Source of the DNA: Otis tarda
Taxonomy: Eukaryota > Chordata > Aves > Otidiformes > Otididae
Direction: 5' to 3'
DNA length: 64,000 nt
Assembly (NCBI GenBank): GCA_026413225.1
Contig: CM048554.1
Location: forward strand, 57,061,463-57,125,462
The position numbers and the translations under genes were made by a program. The notes beneath the pieces were generated by a model. The model had not been told where the DNA came from. It worked only from the letters and a program-made list of their open reading frames with translations, and did no database searches. Below are positions 63,781-64,000 of the stretch, one piece after another. How positions within the stretch are numbered: position 1 is the first letter of the stretch; the number at the start of each line of letters is the position of its first letter.

Positions 63781-64000
63781 GCAACAGGGCATGCTTCTGA
63801 GATACTCTCCAAAGACATATTTGTTGTGAGGTAATCCCAAAAATCTAAGTTAAAATGACTAAATCTCATAAACTGTAATGTTTCACCTTCATTATTACAT
63901 TATGAACAATTACTGTGAATATGGCAGAATTTAAAATCAAATGCAAACTGGGAAATTAACCATCCATGCACAGCCCAGTTATTCATGTACGGCATTATGT

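Larger units (their letters stand above)
51318..64000 (-). other. NRXN1: Upstream intron of NRXN1, incomplete at the window edge
   Basis: From the SS5 exon acceptor to the right edge I find no exon matching the neurexin stalk (TARRGKPPTKEP region) or the LNS6 domain. I also find no frame resembling the short N-terminus that I recall for the truncated neurexin-1 gamma form. The intron therefore exceeds 12.6 kb. It carries one CR1, one ancient SINE-like piece next to an inverted repeat, a probable old repeat at 56.3 kb, and CpG-rich pockets listed separately. The rest is unremarkable A+T-rich sequence. Confidence 0.85.

Noticed and set aside
51318-64000. Search for the neurexin-1 gamma first exon and the PPTKEP stalk exon
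   Set aside because: I looked on the minus strand for codons of the N-terminus and stalk I remember and found no match, so I did not annotate them. They presumably lie beyond the right edge.
1-64000. Old viral copies (LTR pairs, gag/pol/env-like or Polinton-like frames)
   Set aside because: No paired terminal repeats and no viral-type protein segments were recognised; all transposon coding seen is CR1 LINE.

Overview
This 64 kb window is A+T-rich, CpG-poor vertebrate DNA, almost certainly from a bird. The evidence is four pieces of CR1 LINEs, one ending in the (ATTCTATG)n tail typical of avian and reptilian CR1, and two coding exons that read as neurexin-1 (NRXN1) with an amniote-type sequence. 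A crocodilian or turtle source cannot be fully excluded by eye.

The only protein-coding gene I can support is the 3' end of NRXN1, on the minus strand. Its last coding exon (33996-34303) encodes the end of the extracellular stalk, the transmembrane helix and the whole cytoplasmic tail with the PDZ-binding end EYYV. The preceding exon (51230/51239-51317) encodes the acidic, cysteine-containing stalk segment at splice site 5 (SS5). It has two donors nine bases apart, which add or omit Gly-Gly-Leu. The intron between these exons is about 17 kb. A second, incomplete intron runs from 51318 off the right edge. Stalk and LNS exons further 5' were not found, so they should lie beyond position 64000. 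A 3' UTR of about 3 kb probably extends from 33995 to near 30945, with weaker and alternative polyadenylation signals on either side.

Layout. 1-29.5 kb: NRXN1-downstream intergenic DNA with three CR1 copies (2.3-2.9 kb minus, 21.5-22.3 kb plus, 27.35-27.6 kb plus), fragments of ancient interspersed repeats, and a CpG-bearing, possibly conserved block at 28.4-28.95 kb. 29.5-34.3 kb: NRXN1 3' end. 34.3-51.2 kb: last intron, with no recognisable CR1. 51.3-64 kb: upstream intron with a fourth CR1 (51.86-52.1 kb), a 140-bp hairpin-forming inverted repeat at 52.9-53.1 kb, and several CpG-rich pockets (55.05, 59.15-59.3, 59.6-59.7 and 63.3-63.7 kb) that stand out from the intron and are candidate conserved or regulatory elements.

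I saw no rRNA, tRNA, CRISPR array, retroviral LTR or capsid/envelope gene. The many short open frames elsewhere look like chance. The most rewarding items are the SS5 tandem donor, the inverted repeat at 53 kb and the CpG pockets in the NRXN1 introns and 3' flank.
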